Assembly (NCBI GenBank): GCA_017473265.1
Contig: JAFULQ010000002.1
Location: forward strand, 1 to 64,000
Reading direction: 5' to 3'
DNA: 64,000 nt
From: Erysipelotrichaceae bacterium
Lineage (GTDB): Bacteria > Bacillota_I > Bacilli_A > Erysipelotrichales > Erysipelotrichaceae
Shown here: piece by piece, positions 20,452-29,163 of the stretch
Layout: each line of letters opens with the position of its first letter
Position numbering within the stretch: position 1 is the first letter of the stretch
Notes under the pieces: generated by a model
The model's database searches: none
What the model saw: the letters and a program-made list of their open reading frames with translations, nothing else
What the model was told of the DNA's origin: nothing
Position numbers and translations under genes: made by a program

Positions 20452-20883
20452 TTATGAATATTTTTTGTCCAAATACACTCCAAAGATAATCATACCAACA
20501 CCAATCAGTTTTAATACATTAAACTCTCCACTTACAATAGAGTCTACAACATATCCAGCAAATAATTGACCTACTAACATCAAAATTGTTGCATATATCA
20601 TAGAACTCTTCTGCATGCCTTTCAATGCCAATAACATAGAGATTACACCGAACAATCCTCCTAAAAAGAAATACCATGGAACCTCAATGAATACTTCATA
20701 TTTCCATAATGCTCCACCAAATAGTAAAACCAATACACCAGCAATCAAACTACTTTCAACATAGTTCAATAATGTACCATTCCAAGTACCCAAACCTTTT
20801 TTAGCTTCTAAATTCAATAGTTTATTGATAACACCAGCACACCCACTAATGAATGCTAATAACCCAATGAATACATATGCCAT
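20452..20883 (-). CDS. YdcZ-type DMT family transporter, second of a pair
   Basis: 143 aa with about five hydrophobic segments. It matches the short DMT/YdcZ type (LGGLFGVISMLLALKGMQKSSMIYATILMLVGQL is characteristic in its central region). It starts one base after the neighbouring paralogue ends. Small DMT proteins usually work as dimers; two co-translated, diverged copies suggest a heterodimer with opposite topologies. Substrate unknown. Confidence 0.8.
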   Translation of the reverse strand: MAYVFIGLLAFISGCAGVINKLLNLEAKKGLGTWNGTLLNYVESSLIAGVLVLLFGGALWKYEVFIEVPWYFFLGGLFGVISMLLALKGMQKSSMIYATILMLVGQLFAGYVVDSIVSGEFNVLKLIGVGMIIFGVYLDKKYS

Positions 20884-20884
20884 A

Positions 20885-21304
20885 TTACCACCCCACCATC
20901 ATAAGCAAGCCAAGCAATATGATTCCATATGCAGGTAAACGTTTCAAATTAAACACCTTTTTCTCTTTGCCAAACCATCCAAAATGATCCACCATAGCAC
21001 TCATTACCAATTGTCCAAACACAGACAAAGACATAGTTAAAGTTGCACCAATTCTTGGTGTACAAAAACTAGATATCGCAACCAATCCCACACCAAACAA
21101 TCCTACTGTATATACATATAATGGTAATCCTTTAAATGTAAGCTTTTCTTTAGTAGTAAGTTGTTTACATAGTAATAAGAAAAGAACCCCAATCACATGT
21201 ACCACAAAACAAACTTCAAACACATGATAGTATGTAGCTAATTGACCATTAAAACTTTGCATCAAGCCCAAAAACAAACCTGATAATAACAAGATAATTT
21301 CCAT
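20885..21304 (-). CDS. YdcZ-type DMT family transporter, first of a pair
   Basis: 139 aa, about five hydrophobic segments, same family as the next gene (FNGQLATYYHVFEVCFVVHVIG; RIGATLTMSLSVFGQLV). The two are only distantly similar. It follows rpmE and its terminator. Its function is unknown; an efflux or lipid/osmolyte role would be a guess. Confidence 0.8.
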   Translation of the reverse strand: MEIILLLSGLFLGLMQSFNGQLATYYHVFEVCFVVHVIGVLFLLLCKQLTTKEKLTFKGLPLYVYTVGLFGVGLVAISSFCTPRIGATLTMSLSVFGQLVMSAMVDHFGWFGKEKKVFNLKRLPAYGIILLGLLMMVGW

Positions 21305-21315
21305 ATTTCCTCCAC

Positions 21316-21340
21316 AAAAAAATGGGGATAACTCCCCATC
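21316..21340. terminator. Terminator of rpmE
   Basis: ATGGGGA (21322-21328) pairs with TCCCCAT (21333-21339) with a 4-nt loop. T-runs flank it on both sides; on the minus strand it ends rpmE. Confidence 0.85.
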
Positions 21341-21351
21341 TTTTTAATTTT

Positions 21352-21555
21352 TTACTTAATTCCGTATTTTTTGTTAAATTTTTCAATTCTACCAGCTGCA
21401 GCTGCGAAACGTTGTCTTCCTGTGTAGAATGGGTGACAGTTTGAACATGTATCAACACGAATTTCTTTCTTTGTTGAGTGAGTATCAAACTCATAACCAC
21501 ATGATGCACAAACAACTTTAGTTGCATAAACTGTTGGATGAATTTTTGCTTTCAT
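21352..21555 (-). CDS. rpmE: Ribosomal protein bL31, zinc-binding type
   Basis: 67 aa. Two CxxC pairs (Cys16, Cys19, Cys37, Cys40) mark the zinc-containing form. Part of the large subunit central protuberance. It begins the rpmE-tdk-prfA-prmC cluster typical of Firmicutes. Own promoter and a leader hairpin just upstream of AAGGAG. Confidence 0.97.
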   Translation of the reverse strand: MKAKIHPTVYATKVVCASCGYEFDTHSTKKEIRVDTCSNCHPFYTGRQRFAAAAGRIEKFNKKYGIK

Positions 21556-21572
21556 TTCTATTTCTCCTTCCG

Positions 21573-21597
21573 CCTTGAATATCTTATCAATTCAAAG
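21573..21597 (-). promoter_or_regulatory. Leader hairpin upstream of rpmE (possible L31 autoregulatory element)
   Basis: On the minus strand CTTTGAAT and ATTCAAGG form an 8-bp stem with one wobble and a 9-nt loop. It ends three bases before the AAGGAG of rpmE. L31 leader RNAs with feedback control are known in Firmicutes, but I cannot confirm this is that motif. Confidence 0.35.
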
Positions 21598-21619
21598 TAA
21601 GTTGCACATTTGCTTTGTC

Positions 21620-21648
21620 ATATTAGCATATATATATCAATTTGTCCA
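21620..21648 (-). promoter_or_regulatory. Promoter of rpmE
   Basis: Minus-strand TGGACA (21643-21648), 17-bp spacer, TAATAT (21620-21625) with an extended TGC element. The 5' UTR would be about 55 bases. Confidence 0.6.
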
Positions 21649-21670
21649 TATGTTTTCTTGATTTCTTTTT

Positions 21671-21706
21671 TTAAATTTAAAAGAGAGATTAATCAATAAC
21701 CTCTCT
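21671..21706 (-). terminator. Probable terminator of murA
   Basis: AGAGAG (21701-21706 on the minus strand) pairs with CTCTCT (21682-21687) around the murA stop, followed by TTTTAAATTT and a short U/A tract. Weaker than its neighbours. Confidence 0.55.
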
Positions 21707-22975
21707 CCATATCTTAGCTCCCATAGCTTCTAATTTACCATCTAAATTATCATATCCACGATCAATATGATAGATTTCATGAATTGTTGTAATACCTTCT
21801 CCAATTAAACCAGCAATTACTAAACTTGCTCCACAACGCAAGTCTGTCGCAGTAACATGTGTCCCTCTTAATTTAGTAGGACCAACAATTTGTGCTCTTG
21901 GTTCATTTACTTGAATCTTAGCACCCATCTTTTCTAATTCAAAACAATGTTTGAAACGTGCACGATAGATTTTTTCTGTAACACTAGAAGTTCCTTCAGC
22001 TTGTGTTAACAATGTTGTTAATGGTTGTTGCAAGTCTGTTGCTAATCCTGGATATGGGTTAGTAGTAACATCAATGGCATGCAATTTATTTCCACCACGA
22101 ATAGTTACTTTATCTACTTCAATATCCATATCAACACCCATTTCTTGTAATTTAGATAACAATGACTCTAAGTGTTGAGGAATGATATTTTCTACAACCA
22201 TATGTTCTGCAGCAGCTGCAGCCATAACAATGAATGTACCTGCTTCAATACGGTCTGGAATGATTTCGTGGAAACATCCATTCAATCTTGTTACTCCATC
22301 AATCGTGATAACATTTGTACCAGCACCACGAATTTTAGCACCCATTTTATTTAATAATGTTACAACATCTATAATTTCTGGTTCTTTTGCGGCATTTTCA
22401 ATAATTGTACGACCCTTCGCATATACAGCAGCCATTAAAATATTAATTGTAGCTCCAACTGACGCAATATCTAAGAAAATCTTAGTACCAACTAATTCAT
22501 TAGCTTGGATTGTATAATAACCATAGGTTTCCCCATTTTTTGTTTCTTCGTTGTATTCAACTGTTGCGCCTAATGCTTCAAATCCTTTTAAATGCAAATC
22601 AATTGGACGAGGCCCTAAATAACAACCACCCGCCATACGAATCTTAACATATTTATATTTACCTAATAAGGCACCCATAAAATAGTAAGATGCACGCAAC
22701 TTAGAAACTGCTTCATGATCTAAAACTTTATTTTGCATTCCTCTTGGTTCTATAATTAAATGATCTTCAGCTTTTTCAATTACTTGTACATTTAATTCAT
22801 TTAAAATTGTAGTTAATGCCTTAACATCAGAAATATTAGGAACTCCTACAATTGTAACAGGACCATTTGCCAAGATTGCTGCAGGAATTAAAGCCACAGT
22901 CGCATTTTTAGCACCACTAACACGTACTGTACCATTTAATTTTCTGCCACCTTCAATACGAATTACTTCTTCCAT
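21689..22975 (-). CDS. murA: UDP-N-acetylglucosamine 1-carboxyvinyltransferase
   Basis: 428 aa. First committed step of peptidoglycan synthesis (PEP + UDP-GlcNAc). The reactive Cys is C118 in [16 protein letters not shown], the residue attacked by fosfomycin, so the usual sensitivity residue is present. GGAGGA lies 7 bases before the ATG. 21 bp after the fruK-like gene, so probably in the same transcript. Confidence 0.97.
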   Translation of the reverse strand: MEEVIRIEGGRKLNGTVRVSGAKNATVALIPAAILANGPVTIVGVPNISDVKALTTILNELNVQVIEKAEDHLIIEPRGMQNKVLDHEAVSKLRASYYFMGALLGKYKYVKIRMAGGCYLGPRPIDLHLKGFEALGATVEYNEETKNGETYGYYTIQANELVGTKIFLDIASVGATINILMAAVYAKGRTIIENAAKEPEIIDVVTLLNKMGAKIRGAGTNVITIDGVTRLNGCFHEIIPDRIEAGTFIVMAAAAAEHMVVENIIPQHLESLLSKLQEMGVDMDIEVDKVTIRGGNKLHAIDVTTNPYPGLATDLQQPLTTLLTQAEGTSSVTEKIYRARFKHCFELEKMGAKIQVNEPRAQIVGPTKLRGTHVTATDLRCGASLVIAGLIGEGITTIHEIYHIDRGYDNLDGKLEAMGAKIWREVID

Positions 22976-22996
22976 GTGTATTCCTCCATATTTCTT

Positions 22997-23914
22997 CTAT
23001 AGTTTATGATATGTAACTACCGCTTCCGGTAATCGCGCTAAAATATCATTTCTTCTTGCTAAACGTTCACTAAATGCTGTTAAAGCACCACAAACAAGTC
23101 CCATTTTCAAAGACTTGCTATAATCTTTAGTATTTATCCATTCACACACAAAACCAGCAACCATTGAGTCACCTGCACCAATAGAATTCACACGCTTACC
23201 TTTAATAGGTTCACCAAAATAAACTCCGTCTGTCGCAACTAAAATAGCACCTTTAGATCCATTAGATACTAATACATTTTGCGCCCCTAATTCTTGTAAC
23301 TTTCTAGCATATTCAACAATATCATCTTCATTTGAAATTGATGTTTTAAATACACCAGCTAATTCTGCCACATTTGGTTTAATTAAAAATGGCTTATATT
23401 GTAATAATCCTTCTAAATATGCTTGGTTGGTATCAACAACTAATAATGCATTCTTTTCATTCGCTAATTTACATAAAGTCGCATAATCATCTCGATCAAT
23501 ACCTCTAGCTGAATTTCCACTTATTACCAATGCATCTTCATTTGTTAAATTTTCATTTAAGTATTGATACATTTTTTCAAACTGTTCACGATTTACGTTA
23601 ACACCTGTTAAATTAATTTCCGTTTCATCAATACCTGCAATCTTCATATTAATACGAGTAATGCCATCGGCTTCGATAAAATGATGAGCAATACCCTCTT
23701 TTTCTAATTCTTCTTTTACAAAATTGCCAGTGAAACCACCTAAAAATCCAGTCGCAATCGTTTCCATTTGCAATTGATTACAAACCATTGAAACATTTAA
23801 GCCTTTTCCACCAGCCATATATTCTTCCTTACGGACTCTATTTAATTCTCCAACTTCAATATCTGCTTCTACAAATAAATCAATAGAAGGATTGAATGTA
23901 ACGGTATAAATCAT
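22997..23914 (-). CDS. PfkB-family kinase, 1-phosphofructokinase type
   Basis: 305 aa. PfkB signatures: GGKGLNVS near residue 35 and NSIGAGDSMVAGF near 245 with the catalytic Asp intact. It starts TVTFNPSID, the LacC/FruK form, so fructose-1-phosphate or tagatose-6-phosphate 6-/1-kinase is likely. Start ATG 23914 follows AGGTGA. No fructose PTS gene is adjacent, so FruK versus LacC cannot be decided. The two class II aldolases nearby could take its bisphosphate product. Confidence 0.85.
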   Translation of the reverse strand: MIYTVTFNPSIDLFVEADIEVGELNRVRKEEYMAGGKGLNVSMVCNQLQMETIATGFLGGFTGNFVKEELEKEGIAHHFIEADGITRINMKIAGIDETEINLTGVNVNREQFEKMYQYLNENLTNEDALVISGNSARGIDRDDYATLCKLANEKNALLVVDTNQAYLEGLLQYKPFLIKPNVAELAGVFKTSISNEDDIVEYARKLQELGAQNVLVSNGSKGAILVATDGVYFGEPIKGKRVNSIGAGDSMVAGFVCEWINTKDYSKSLKMGLVCGALTAFSERLARRNDILARLPEAVVTYHKL

Positions 23915-23935
23915 TATATTCACCTACCTATGATT

Positions 23936-23963
23936 ATTATATCTTATTTTTTTTAATGTTAAA
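23936..23963 (-). promoter_or_regulatory. Promoter of the fruK-like kinase and murA
   Basis: Minus-strand TTTAAC (23958-23963), 16-bp spacer, TATAAT (23936-23941). Confidence 0.55.
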
Positions 23964-23983
23964 AGGTTATAAATAGTTAGCTA

Positions 23984-24009
23984 AATTAAAAAGCGTTCAT
24001 TGAACGCTT
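23984..24009 (-). terminator. Terminator of the YugP-like gene
   Basis: AGCGTTC and GAACGCT form a 7-bp stem (23992-23998 with 24002-24008) with a 3-nt loop, followed by TTTTTAATTT on the minus strand. It overlaps the stop codon. Confidence 0.8.
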
Positions 24010-24676
24010 AATCTCTTCTACGATTTGCTATTAACAAGAAACGTAAAATTTGTAATGCAGATGAAATAACCGCTGCTACATATGTCATAGCTGCAGCACT
24101 TAACATCTTTTTAGCACTAGATACTTCTTCATCATAGATAATGCCATCACTAGATAAAATCCATAATGCACGACTAGATGCATTAAATTCAACTGGCAAT
24201 GTTACAACTTGGAATAGCAATACTCCAACTAACATAATAATTCCAATATACAATAATGGTTCCATCGCAAAGAATAATCCAATAAACAACGCAGGCCAAG
24301 CTAAATTACTAGCAATTGAACAGAATGGTAAAATTGAATTTCTTAAAGCAATAAATCCATAATTTTCTGCATGTTGAATTGCATGTCCACATTCATGTGC
24401 AGCTACACTAACTGAAGCAATTGATGTTCCATAATAAATATCTGGTGATAAACGAATCACTTTTTTACTAGGATCATAATGATCACCTAATGTACTATTG
24501 GTAATTTCTAAAGCAACATCATATAGATTGTTATTATCTAAGATTCTTCTAGCAACTTGAGCACCAGTAACTCCTCTTTCATTTTGTACTTGCTTATATT
24601 TTTGATACGCTGAAGTAACTGATGATTGTGCAAGAAGCACTACTACAAACGCTAATAAATACAACATTGTATCCAT
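24008..24676 (-). CDS. YugP-family zinc metallopeptidase, membrane protein
   Basis: 222 aa. HExxH zinc motif HECGH at 94-98, between an N-terminal membrane helix (5-22) and two to three further helices after residue 115. Matches the neutral zinc metallopeptidase (Zn_peptidase_2/YugP) family, of unclear substrate and possibly in membrane protein turnover. The extended -10 TGT-TATACT lies at 24705-24713. Single-gene unit with its own terminator. Confidence 0.88.
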   Translation of the reverse strand: MDTMLYLLAFVVVLLAQSSVTSAYQKYKQVQNERGVTGAQVARRILDNNNLYDVALEITNSTLGDHYDPSKKVIRLSPDIYYGTSIASVSVAAHECGHAIQHAENYGFIALRNSILPFCSIASNLAWPALFIGLFFAMEPLLYIGIIMLVGVLLFQVVTLPVEFNASSRALWILSSDGIIYDEEVSSAKKMLSAAAMTYVAAVISSALQILRFLLIANRRRD

Positions 24677-24771
24677 AATACATACCTTCTTTCATGTACT
24701 ACATAGTATAACAAGAAATTATGGGAATATTATCAAATATACGTAAATTTATTTACAAAGGGAAAAGAATG

Positions 24772-24802
24772 TAAAAAAAGAATGTATCCTAAGACACATT
24801 CT
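24772..24802 (-). terminator. Terminator of fba
   Basis: Ten-bp stem with one wobble (24779-24788 with 24793-24802) and a 4-nt loop, followed by seven U residues on the minus strand. Confidence 0.85.
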
Positions 24803-24823
24803 CTTTATACATATTTAGAAAAA

Positions 24824-25693
24824 TTATTCAGCTTTACCTACGCTACCGAAAATTTCCATTTTCTTAATAACGATATCAGTAATTGCATCTGTACCAGGTT
24901 TTAATAACTTACGAGGGTCGAATCCTTTACCTTCTAAGTCTTTACCAGCTTCGATGTATTTACGTGTTGCTTCAGCAAATTCTAATTGGCATTCTGTATT
25001 AACGTTGATTTTAGAAACACCTAAGTTGATAGCTTTCTTAATCATTTCTTCAGGAATACCTGTACCACCGTGTAATACTAATGGTAATGTACCTGTTTCT
25101 TCTTGAATAGCAGCTAAAACATCAAAGTTTAAACCAGCCCAGTTAGCAGGATATTTACCGTGGATATTACCAATACCAGCAGCTAAGAAATCGATACCTA
25201 AATCAGCAACCATCTTACATTCTTTTGGATCAGCACATTCACCAGCACCTACAACACCATCTTCTTCTCCACCGATTGAACCAACTTCAGCTTCAACAGA
25301 GATTCCTTTAGCGTGGCAGATTTCAACGATTTCTTTTGTTTTAGCAATATTTTCTTCGATTCCATAGTGAGAACCGTCGAACGTAATTGATGTGAAACCA
25401 GCTTCGATAGCAGCTTTAGCACCTTCGAAAGAACCATGGTCTAAGTGAATAGCAACTGGAACAGTAATTCCTAATGATTCGATCATTGGAGTAACCATAC
25501 CAACAACTGTTTTATAACCAGTCATGTATTTACCAGCACCTTCAGAAACACCTAAGATAACTGGTGATTTAGCTTTTTCAGCAGCTAATAAAATTGCTTT
25601 TGTCCATTCTAAGTTATTGATATTGAATTGACCAACAGCATAATGTCCTTCTTTTGCTTTTACAAGCATTTCTTTTGCAGAAACTAATGGCAT
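24824..25693 (-). CDS. fba: Fructose-bisphosphate aldolase, class II
   Basis: 289 aa. Zinc-dependent aldolase: HLDHG near residue 83 and LHGGTG near 206. Cleaves fructose-1,6-bisphosphate in glycolysis; the class also contains tagatose-bisphosphate aldolases. Strong AAGGAGG binding site, own promoter and a strong terminator fit a highly expressed glycolytic gene. It is next to a second diverged class II aldolase. Confidence 0.92.
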   Translation of the reverse strand: MPLVSAKEMLVKAKEGHYAVGQFNINNLEWTKAILLAAEKAKSPVILGVSEGAGKYMTGYKTVVGMVTPMIESLGITVPVAIHLDHGSFEGAKAAIEAGFTSITFDGSHYGIEENIAKTKEIVEICHAKGISVEAEVGSIGGEEDGVVGAGECADPKECKMVADLGIDFLAAGIGNIHGKYPANWAGLNFDVLAAIQEETGTLPLVLHGGTGIPEEMIKKAINLGVSKINVNTECQLEFAEATRKYIEAGKDLEGKGFDPRKLLKPGTDAITDIVIKKMEIFGSVGKAE

Positions 25694-25729
25694 ATATTTA
25701 TTTCCTCCTTATATATGTACACAGTTATT

Positions 25730-25758
25730 TTAATACATTTTTATGTATTTGAAAACAA
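25730..25758 (-). promoter_or_regulatory. Promoter of fba
   Basis: Minus-strand TTGTTT (25753-25758), 17-bp spacer, TATTAA (25730-25735). The inverted repeat ATACAT-tttt-ATGTAT (25733-25748) overlaps the spacer and -10 and could be an operator. Confidence 0.55.
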
Positions 25759-25761
25759 TTT

Positions 25762-26616
25762 CTATGCTTTATTATTGCTTCCAAACAACAAAATCTTACT
25801 TTCAACGATTTCTTCAATTGCTTCTTTCGCAACCCATGTTGTTTTTAATGGGTCAATTAACAAAGCATCCTTAGCTAAAATGTCTCGTAAGCGATTATGG
25901 AATGCTCTACGATTTTCTGTAGCTACATTAATCTTAGCTGTTCCTCTTTCAATACACATACGAATTTGATAATCAGGAATACCTGAACCACCATGTAATA
26001 CCAATGGAACATTTGTAGCTTCACTAATAGCTTGCATTTCATCAAATCCTAATTTAGGTTCTCCTTTATAATCTCCATGAACAGAACCTAATGCAGGTGT
26101 TAAACAATCTACACCTGTTTCTTTAACCATACGAACACATTCATTTAAATCCGCATATAATACTTCTTTACTTCCATTGGCCTCATCACCACCAACATGA
26201 CCAATTTCAGCTTCTACACTTATATTATGTGCATGTGCATAATATACGACTTCTTTTGTCACTGCAATGTTTTCTTCTAATGGTAAACTTGAAGCATCAA
26301 TCATTACTGATGTAAAGCCAGCATCAATTGCCTTTTTACACCATTCAAATGAACTACCATGATCTAAATGAATGACATAGGGAATTGTATAACCTTTATC
26401 CTTAACTAAACCATCAATCATTCCAACAACTGTATGCACACCACCAAGTCTTTCTACTTGGAAAGGTGCAGTACCAATAATAATTGGAGACTGTAATCTT
26501 TGTGCAGTATCCATTACTGCATGTAACCATTCTAATGTATCAATATTAATCAATGGTACAGCATACTTTTCTTCTTTTGCTTTCTTTAGTAATTCCACCA
26601 TATTTACTTTAGGCAT
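25762..26616 (-). CDS. Second class II aldolase (fructose/tagatose-bisphosphate aldolase family)
   Basis: 284 aa. Same fold and motifs as fba (HLDHG; LHGGSG) but clearly diverged, e.g. GHVGGDEANGSKEVLYAD in place of the fba GSIGGEEDGVVGAGECAD loop. It ends without a matching C-terminal tail. Start ATG 26616 follows AAAGGAGG. A different substrate, such as tagatose-1,6-bisphosphate or another ketose bisphosphate, is possible given the PfkB kinase 2.7 kb away; this is inference. Confidence 0.85.
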   Translation of the reverse strand: MPKVNMVELLKKAKEEKYAVPLINIDTLEWLHAVMDTAQRLQSPIIIGTAPFQVERLGGVHTVVGMIDGLVKDKGYTIPYVIHLDHGSSFEWCKKAIDAGFTSVMIDASSLPLEENIAVTKEVVYYAHAHNISVEAEIGHVGGDEANGSKEVLYADLNECVRMVKETGVDCLTPALGSVHGDYKGEPKLGFDEMQAISEATNVPLVLHGGSGIPDYQIRMCIERGTAKINVATENRRAFHNRLRDILAKDALLIDPLKTTWVAKEAIEEIVESKILLFGSNNKA

Positions 26617-26647
26617 ACAATTACCTCCTTTATATAATTCAATCATA

Positions 26648-26677
26648 TAAAAAAAGTTCTGTTTTTTCAACAGAACT
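26648..26677 (-). terminator. Terminator of rpoE
   Basis: Nine-bp perfect stem (26655-26663 with 26669-26677), 5-nt loop, and a U-run on the minus strand. The rpoE stop overlaps the stem. Confidence 0.88.
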
Positions 26678-27008
26678 AGTAATCATCCATAGATACGCCG
26701 TCAACTTCTTTATCTTCTTCAGCGAATTCATCGCTTTCATCAGAATCATCAATAACAATAGAACTTGTATCGATATATACATCTTCGAATTTCATACGTT
26801 TCTTTAATTCCCAATAGTTATCTTTTAAAGCCACAAAACGACCATCTAAAGATAAATCACTATAGAATAAAGAAATCTTTTTAGCTGCTTTAGCAGCATC
26901 TAAACCTAATTCCAAAGTTACAGCTTTCCATAACTCTTTAAAATTTACTGGTTCAGATTTTTCATTTAAAATTCTATATGCAATATCTATCATAGACTGT
27001 GCACTCAC
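26676..27008 (-). CDS. rpoE: DNA-directed RNA polymerase delta subunit
   Basis: 110 aa. N-terminal HARE-HTH domain (SMIDIAYRILNEKSEPVNFKELW) and an acidic tail from about residue 82. The tail is shorter than in Bacillus (~173 aa total). Delta speeds polymerase recycling and lowers non-specific binding in Firmicutes. Follows ywiB-argS, the usual order. Confidence 0.93.
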   Translation of the reverse strand: MSAQSMIDIAYRILNEKSEPVNFKELWKAVTLELGLDAAKAAKKISLFYSDLSLDGRFVALKDNYWELKKRMKFEDVYIDTSSIVIDDSDESDEFAEEDKEVDGVSMDDY

Positions 27009-27020
27009 GTTTACATCCTC

Positions 27021-28667
27021 CTACATCTTTTCTGGAGCAGTAACTCCAATTACCTCTAAAGCATTCTTTAAAGTAATTTGTGTAGCTTTAACTAAAGCTA
27101 AACGTTCGCTTTGTAATGGTAAATTAGAGTCATCTAATACTTTGCAATCCGCATAGAAACTATGGAATGCTTGAGCAATTTTTTGTACATAGTTACACAC
27201 TTTATGTGGAGCACGATTTAATGCCGCATCCGCAACAACAGATGGGAATTCATTAATTTGTTTAATTAATGCAGCTTCTTTCGCATGTGATAATAAAGGA
27301 TATTGTTCCTTCACTTCAATGCTATCCACATTTCTTAAAATTGAACACATACGTGCATGCGCATATTGTGCATAATATACTGGATTTTCATTAGTTTGCG
27401 CAACCGCTAAACCTAAATCAAAATCCAAATGAGTATCTGCAGCACGAGATACAAAGTTATAACGAGCCGCATCCACACCAATTTCTTCAATTAGTTCTCT
27501 TAAGGCAATCGCATTACCTGTACGCTTAGACATTTTAACTTCTTCGCCATTTTTGATTAAACGTACCATTTGAATAATATCAATATTCAATGCATCTTTA
27601 TTATAACCCAAAGTTTGCATAGCCGCTTTCATACGATTGATATATCCATGATGATCAGCCCCCAAGATATCTACTAACATATCATTACCTCTACTAAACT
27701 TATTGTTATGATATGCAATATCCGGAGTAAAATACGTATAAGTTCCATCTGCTTTAACTAACACACGGTCCTTATCATCTCCATATAAACTTGTTTTTAA
27801 CCATAAAGCATCTTCATGTTCATAAACCATATCTTTAGCTTTTAATACATCTAAGATTTCAGTTACTTTATTTTGTTCATATAAAGATTTTTCAGAGAAG
27901 AATACATCAAACTCAACACGGAATAAATCCAAGTCACGTTTAATTTTTTCTAACTCTCTCTTACATCCTTCAGTTTTAAAGAAATCAACTGCTTCTTCAG
28001 CTGAAACATGTAAATATTTATCACCAAACTCATTCTTAATATCTGTAGCGATATCAATAATATCATGAGCATAGTAACCATCTTCAGGCATTTCCACTTC
28101 TAAACCAAACAATTGTTGATAACGAGCATATAAAGATAAACCTAAATTGTAAATTTGGTTACCACCATCATTTACATAATATTCTCTAGTTACATCATAA
28201 CCCGCTTTTTTCATTAAACGACTAATAGCATCACCAATAGCCGCACCACGACCATGTGCAACGTGAACATCACCTGTTGGATTAACAGACACATATTCAA
28301 CATTTACTTTTAAGCCATTACCTGCATTAGTTTGACCAAAATTTTCATTTTGAGTTAATACAGTATGAATTACCGTAGTTAATGAACCTGTTTGCATTTT
28401 AAAGTTAATGAAACCTGGACCAGCAATAGTTGCTGTTTCAATACCAGCTTCTTCTAAATCCAAATTCGCAATTAAATTTTCTGCAATCATTTTTGGATTA
28501 CTTCTTAATTGTTTTGTTAAACGCATAGCTAAGTTTGTTGCATAGTCACCATGAGACTTATCCTTTGGAATTTCGATAACAATTTGATCTAATTCAACAT
28601 CAACATCCCAAGCTTTTTTAACTGCATTTTGGATACCTTGTTTTAGTTTATTTTCGATTGCATTCAT
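27021..28667 (-). CDS. argS: Arginyl-tRNA synthetase
   Basis: 548 aa, class I. The HIGH motif is HVAHGRG near residue 120 and the KMSKS loop reads KMSKR near 352. N-terminal Add1 domain and C-terminal DALR anticodon-binding domain (ARMCSILRN and following). Its ATG overlaps the ywiB stop (ATGA). Confidence 0.97.
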   Translation of the reverse strand: MNAIENKLKQGIQNAVKKAWDVDVELDQIVIEIPKDKSHGDYATNLAMRLTKQLRSNPKMIAENLIANLDLEEAGIETATIAGPGFINFKMQTGSLTTVIHTVLTQNENFGQTNAGNGLKVNVEYVSVNPTGDVHVAHGRGAAIGDAISRLMKKAGYDVTREYYVNDGGNQIYNLGLSLYARYQQLFGLEVEMPEDGYYAHDIIDIATDIKNEFGDKYLHVSAEEAVDFFKTEGCKRELEKIKRDLDLFRVEFDVFFSEKSLYEQNKVTEILDVLKAKDMVYEHEDALWLKTSLYGDDKDRVLVKADGTYTYFTPDIAYHNNKFSRGNDMLVDILGADHHGYINRMKAAMQTLGYNKDALNIDIIQMVRLIKNGEEVKMSKRTGNAIALRELIEEIGVDAARYNFVSRAADTHLDFDLGLAVAQTNENPVYYAQYAHARMCSILRNVDSIEVKEQYPLLSHAKEAALIKQINEFPSVVADAALNRAPHKVCNYVQKIAQAFHSFYADCKVLDDSNLPLQSERLALVKATQITLKNALEVIGVTAPEKM

Positions 28668-29056
28668 GCTAGTGCCTCCTTAATCATCCATGTGAATTCA
28701 AATACACTTATCACTTCATCGTTTTGTAGTAAATAATACGTTACCTTCCATTCATCTTCTGTCGCAATTAAGCTCGCCAACTGCGCATCAAAATGAAGTT
28801 CACCATATTCAGTTTTCATTTTAATCTTAGATTCTTGTTCCACGTGTAATAATACCTTAGATTCATACACACCTTTACGTAAAATCCAACATAATTGGTC
28901 AGTAAAACGAACATTGGTAACTGTACCATCTTCTTCAATATATTTTATATATTTACCTAATGCACTCTCAGAATACTGAGCTACACCACTATATATAACC
29001 TGTCGCTCTTGTTGGTCTTGCCTTTGAGTAACAGTAATCACTACATTGTTTTCCAT
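28664..29056 (-). CDS. ywiB: DUF1934 (YwiB family) protein
   Basis: 130 aa. A beta-barrel, calycin-like small protein of the YwiB/DUF1934 family, usually next to argS and rpoE as here. Function unknown. The ATG at 29056 has AGGTGA at proper spacing; upstream in-frame codons overlap the promoter. A near-parS sequence lies in its coding region (28836-28851). Confidence 0.88.
   Translation of the reverse strand: MENNVVITVTQRQDQQERQVIYSGVAQYSESALGKYIKYIEEDGTVTNVRFTDQLCWILRKGVYESKVLLHVEQESKIKMKTEYGELHFDAQLASLIATEDEWKVTYYLLQNDEVISVFEFTWMIKEALA
28836..28851. other. Near-match to the ParB binding site parS
   Basis: Matches the parS consensus at 14 of 16 positions, with the left half and CACGTG core intact and two mismatches in the right half. 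It lies inside ywiB. It may be chance or a weak site. Confidence 0.3.
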
Positions 29057-29081
29057 GAAATCACCTATATTGTCGACCTGT

Positions 29082-29110
29082 ATTATATACACAAAAATCA
29101 AAGAGTACAA
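29082..29110 (-). promoter_or_regulatory. Promoter of ywiB-argS-rpoE
   Basis: Minus-strand TTGTAC (29105-29110), 17-bp spacer, TATAAT (29082-29087). Confidence 0.65.
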
Positions 29111-29163
29111 TACCAAGTTTAAAAAATTTATTCACGGTTAAACTATTAACGAGGTGTTAAAAA

